Positions 6,655 through 9,309 of a stretch of DNA of 9,309 nucleotides are shown piece after piece. The notes beneath the pieces were generated by a model that saw nothing but the letters and a program-made list of their open reading frames with translations, searched no databases and was not told the DNA's origin. Each line of letters starts with the position of its first letter. The first letter of the stretch is position 1. Source of the stretch: Anaerolineales bacterium (GTDB taxonomy: Bacteria > Chloroflexota > Anaerolineae > Anaerolineales > Villigracilaceae); assembly GCA_017882065.1 (NCBI GenBank), contig JADGQD010000072.1, positions 1 through 9,309 on the forward strand, in the 5' to 3' direction. The position numbers and the translations under genes were made by a program.

Positions 6655-7698
6655 TTATTTTCGATCCAGGAAAAAGAGTGCCGCTACACTTGTCAGACAG
6701 ACTACACCAAACAGGATATTGGCATACAACGGCTCCAGGTTCAGCGCGATGAAGGCCGCACAGCCCAGAGCAATGGCAGACAGGTGCATGACGGCCACAG
6801 CATGGGGTGTATCCAACCCGAGTTCCACCAGACGGTGATAGGTATGGTTTCGACCAGCATGATAGATCGGTTGCCTCCGCCTCAGCCGCGAGAATACCAC
6901 CAGGCAGGTATCAAAAATGGGGACACCCAGCACCAGGATAGGCAGGAACCAGGAGGAAGCCTGCGGGTAATTTTCAGGCGTATACAGGATGGCTACCGAC
7001 GCCAGCAGAAAACCGATGGCCTGCGCTCCGCTGTCACCGATGAAGAGACGCGCGGGGGTCAGATTATAGAAAAACAGCCCGGCACATACTCCGAGGAGCA
7101 GGGTCAGCAACTGCAGGAGGATGGTCTGTGTGGAGTCAAGCGTGACCAGCACCAGGAATGCTACGGCAATGCCGCTCAGACCAATCACCAGTCCATCCAT
7201 ACTATCTACAAAGTTAAAGGCATTGGTGATGCCGACCACCCAAATGAGCGTTATCAGCCAGTTGACGATAAGATTGGTATGGCCCGGCAGGCCGAGGAAC
7301 ATGTACGGGATGATCTGCACATACGTACCGAGGGCGATCAGCAGGATGCCAGCGGTGATCTGGCCGACGAATTTAACCCAGGCCGGCAAGCGCTTGAAAT
7401 CATCCCACAGGCCAACAGCGAAGATGATCAAGGCAGGCAGTAGAACCGTCCATAGCTGCTTAACCATCGGCAGGTTAAATACCAACCCCCCCACCAACAG
7501 CGCCATAACAATCGTAAGGCCTCCGGCCAGCGGCGTGGGATTTTTATGCTGTTTATGCGGCAGTACACCGGGCAGGTCGATCAGGCCAACGCGCCTGGCG
7601 AACCAGATGGCAGCCTGCCCCAGCACCAGCGAAAGAATAAGTCCGATCAGGATGTTGGAGAAGACGAATAGCGGATAATGACCGGTTGGAAGATTCAT
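6655..7698 (-). CDS. WecA/TagO/MraY-family undecaprenyl-phosphate sugar-1-phosphate transferase
   Basis: A 347-residue multi-spanning membrane protein of the polyprenyl-phosphate N-acetylhexosamine-1-phosphate transferase family. Motifs occur in the expected order: PLAGG near 56-60, GLWDD at 96-100, NAFNFVDSMDGL at 159-170, FIGDSG at 219-224, and RNHTYHRL at 283-290, the histidine motif of the UDP-sugar binding loop. It transfers a sugar 1-phosphate, most often GlcNAc-1-P from UDP-GlcNAc, to undecaprenyl phosphate on the cytoplasmic face, which begins lipid-linked glycan synthesis. Family members also start teichoic acids and arabinogalactan, so its final product depends on context; here the neighbours point to a Wzy-dependent polysaccharide. 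It starts 1 base after the GT4 stop, with an AGG-containing ribosome site inside that gene. I do not give a symbol because the exact sugar is not known. Confidence 0.93.
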   Translation of the reverse strand: MNLPTGHYPLFVFSNILIGLILSLVLGQAAIWFARRVGLIDLPGVLPHKQHKNPTPLAGGLTIVMALLVGGLVFNLPMVKQLWTVLLPALIIFAVGLWDDFKRLPAWVKFVGQITAGILLIALGTYVQIIPYMFLGLPGHTNLIVNWLITLIWVVGITNAFNFVDSMDGLVIGLSGIAVAFLVLVTLDSTQTILLQLLTLLLGVCAGLFFYNLTPARLFIGDSGAQAIGFLLASVAILYTPENYPQASSWFLPILVLGVPIFDTCLVVFSRLRRRQPIYHAGRNHTYHRLVELGLDTPHAVAVMHLSAIALGCAAFIALNLEPLYANILFGVVCLTSVAALFFLDRK

Positions 7699-7699
7699 C

Positions 7700-8821
7700 T
7701 TACCTGCCTTTCGAAAACGCTTCCCGGTATACAGCAGATATTTGCGCGAGGACCTTTTCTGACGAAAACATCTCTTCGACCAGGTGCCGGCCTGCGGCGC
7801 CCATTTCAGAACAGAGACCGGGAGTGGAAATCAGTTTCCGCAGCGCGTCAGATAGGGAGGCTGCATCCCGTTCCCGAACCAGGAACCCGCTGACTCCATC
7901 CCGGACTGCGAGCCGGCAACCCGGAACATCCGAGGCGATCACCGGTCTGCCACAGGCGGCTGCTTCAATCAACACTGTTGGCAACCCTTCCCGATAAGAT
8001 GGCAGGCAGACAATGCTGGCTTTTGCCAGGGTGGCGGGCATGTCTTCGGTCCAGCCCCACCACTCCACCAAACCTTCGTCGGCCCATGCTTTGATCTGCG
8101 CCTCGGGGATGGAGGCCGGGTTGCCCGGGTCGGTGCGGCCGGCAAGGGCAAAGCGGGCCGGAACGCCGGCATGGCGCAGGCGGCGAGCCGCCTCGACAAA
8201 CTCTCCGATGCCCTTGTCCCACAGCAGGCGCGCCGCCAGCAGTACGACCGGCAGCCCGGATGGGAAGGGAGCCGGGGTAAAGCGCCGCGTATCCACGCCG
8301 ACCCCCGGGATCAGATGCCCGTCTGCGGGACGGATGAAGCCGAAGTGCAGGAATGCCTGCCGGTCATCGTCGTTCTCGAAGATGACCTGGCTGCCTCTCA
8401 GCACCGCCCGGTACCAGATGCGCACGAAGAAACGCAAGACTTTCTTCAAAGGTCCGCCCGGAAGGAAAACATAGCCAAGTCCGGTGATCGAATTGACCAC
8501 TGTTCTGATCCCGGCCAGCCTCGCCGCCAGTGTCCCGTAGAGCACGCATTTGATGGTGAAGTTTTGGACCAAGTCCGGCTCTTCGCGGCGGTACAGGCGT
8601 ACCAGCCGCGCCAGTGAACGGAGTTCTGCCAGCGGGTTCATGCCGCGCCGGGAGAGCGGGAAGTCAATCCAACGGTAGCCCAGCGCCTGCAAGCGTGCGG
8701 CATATTCACCGGCAGGAGAAAGCAAGACCACATCATTGCCCTGCTCGCGCAAAGTCTGGGCCAGGTCGCGGCGGAAGTTGTAAAGGTACCAGTCGGTGTT
8801 GGCAAAGAATAGTACTTTCAC
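7700..8821 (-). CDS. GT4-family glycosyltransferase (PglA-like)
   Basis: The 373-residue protein has a GT-B fold with two Rossmann domains and no membrane helix. The N-terminal domain opens with the strand KVLFFANTDWYLYNF and holds QNFTIKCVLYGTLAARLAG and NSITGLGYVF, segments typical of the PglA-like GT4 subgroup that adds a second sugar to undecaprenyl-diphosphate acceptors. The C-terminal domain has Arg198 and Lys203 (ARLLWDKG) for the donor phosphates and an EX7E motif from Glu278 to Glu286. It probably extends the unit begun by the downstream WecA-like enzyme. I chose the GTG at 8821, which leaves 4 bases after the asparagine synthase stop, has AGGG 8 bases upstream and begins the usual MKVLFF-like strand. 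An ATG at 8839 (six extra residues) and one at 8866 also fit the frame. The sugar donor cannot be read from sequence. Confidence 0.92.
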   Translation of the reverse strand: MKVLFFANTDWYLYNFRRDLAQTLREQGNDVVLLSPAGEYAARLQALGYRWIDFPLSRRGMNPLAELRSLARLVRLYRREEPDLVQNFTIKCVLYGTLAARLAGIRTVVNSITGLGYVFLPGGPLKKVLRFFVRIWYRAVLRGSQVIFENDDDRQAFLHFGFIRPADGHLIPGVGVDTRRFTPAPFPSGLPVVLLAARLLWDKGIGEFVEAARRLRHAGVPARFALAGRTDPGNPASIPEAQIKAWADEGLVEWWGWTEDMPATLAKASIVCLPSYREGLPTVLIEAAACGRPVIASDVPGCRLAVRDGVSGFLVRERDAASLSDALRKLISTPGLCSEMGAAGRHLVEEMFSSEKVLAQISAVYREAFSKGR

Positions 8822-8825
8822 GCTA

Positions 8826-9309
8826 TTAACCCTGCGCATCCAACCAAGATTGTAACATGAGCACATTCCAAATCAAGTACTGCCAATTTCTCTCTCCGCG
8901 GATATGTTCGGACCACTTTCGGCGGATGGGAAGGGGATCCAAGATGCCTTCCCGTTCCAGCCTTTTCTCATCCAGCAAAGTCTCGGCCCACTCGCGCAAC
9001 GAACCGCGTAACCAAGAATCGATTGGGACGCCAAAACCCATCTTGGGGCGTTCGATCATTTCCTGCGGAACATAACGATAAAGCACCTGGCGCAGAATCC
9101 ACTTCCCGGTCCTCCCACGGACTTTGAGGTGGAAAGGTAGACGCCAGGCAAATTCCACCACCCGATGATCGTCCAGAAAAGGCACACGTCCTTCCAGGCT
9201 GACGCCCATCGTGGCGCGGTCCAGTTTTACGAGGATATCGTCTGGGAGATAGGTAACCAAATCGGCAAACATCATCCAGTGCGTGGGATTCCCAAGATCC
9301 GGCCAGTTA
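8826..9309 (-). CDS. asnB: Asparagine synthase (glutamine-hydrolysing) family, C-terminal part only
   Basis: The frame is open to the right edge, so only the last 160 residues are visible. They match the end of the AsnB synthetase domain. DDILVKLDRATM is followed by SLEGRVPFLDDHRVVEFAWRLP, then GKWILRQ, RPKMGFGVP and a WLRGSLREWAE helix. The N-terminal glutaminase domain and the ATP pyrophosphatase loop lie outside the window, so activity cannot be judged. Family members in polysaccharide loci (for example WbpS-like proteins) are thought to amidate or transfer nitrogen to sugar or uronic acid groups rather than make free asparagine; which applies here is inference. It is followed 4 bases later by the GT4 gene and appears to be upstream in the same operon. 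The ATG at 9275 is internal to the domain and not a start. Confidence 0.92.
   Translation of the reverse strand, partial: NWPDLGNPTHWMMFADLVTYLPDDILVKLDRATMGVSLEGRVPFLDDHRVVEFAWRLPFHLKVRGRTGKWILRQVLYRYVPQEMIERPKMGFGVPIDSWLRGSLREWAETLLDEKRLEREGILDPLPIRRKWSEHIRGERNWQYLIWNVLMLQSWLDAQG
8830..8833 (-). promoter_or_regulatory. Shine-Dalgarno site supporting the GTG start of the GT4 gene
   Basis: AGGG on the minus strand is 8 bases before the GTG at 8821 and overlaps the last codons of the upstream asparagine synthase gene. It would be too far downstream to serve the alternative ATG codons at 8839 or 8866. Confidence 0.6.

Noticed and set aside
6520..7443. Plus-strand open frame of 307 codons
   Set aside because: It lies antisense to the WecA-like gene, whose motifs are all intact. 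Its translation is rich in Gln, Arg and Asp without any recognisable domain, as expected for a shadow frame.

Overview
The window is a bacterial surface-polysaccharide locus of moderate, slightly GC-rich composition. Eight genes lie head to tail on the minus strand from the right edge to about 2109. To their left a convergent methyltransferase and a divergent peptidase-like gene share a short promoter region. Undecaprenyl-phosphate-linked glycan assembly, plain Shine-Dalgarno sites and dense operon packing all indicate Bacteria. The mix of genes would fit an environmental lineage such as Anaerolineae (Chloroflexota), but this is a weak inference and nothing in the window fixes the taxon. No RNA genes, CRISPR array, insertion sequence or integrase was seen, and no gene-free stretch exceeds about 60 bases.

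Layout, in transcription order from the right edge on the minus strand: the C-terminal part of an AsnB-type asparagine synthase (8826-9309, cut by the window edge); a GT4 glycosyltransferase (7700-8821); a WecA/TagO-type polyprenyl-phosphate sugar-1-phosphate transferase (6655-7698); a short Wzz-like chain-length protein (5841-6653); a Wzy/ligase-type polytopic membrane protein (4345-5844); a phosphopantetheine carrier protein (4092-4337); a class II aminoacyl-tRNA-synthetase-like amino acid:carrier-protein ligase (2899-4086); and an AAC(3)-fold N-acyltransferase (2109-2879). Gaps run from a 4-base overlap to 19 bases, so this reads as one operon. Left of it are a class I SAM methyltransferase on the plus strand (1378-2079), closed by a rho-independent terminator, and a DUF2172/DUF4910 zinc-aminopeptidase-like gene on the minus strand (1-1316, its last residues beyond the left edge).

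How they may work together: WecA starts the lipid-linked repeat unit, the GT4 enzyme extends it, and Wzy and Wzz polymerise it and set its length. No flippase is visible, so one is expected outside the window. The last three genes form the unusual part. A free-standing synthetase homologue would activate an amino acid and load it onto the adjacent carrier protein. The AAC(3)-fold enzyme could then pass the aminoacyl group from the pantetheine arm to an amino sugar. This would be a tRNA-independent, carrier-protein route for aminoacylating a surface glycan. The DUF4910 peptidase-like protein and the methyltransferase could trim, deprotect or methylate the product. The ligase, carrier and transferase assignments rest on clear sequence motifs; the joint pathway is inference.
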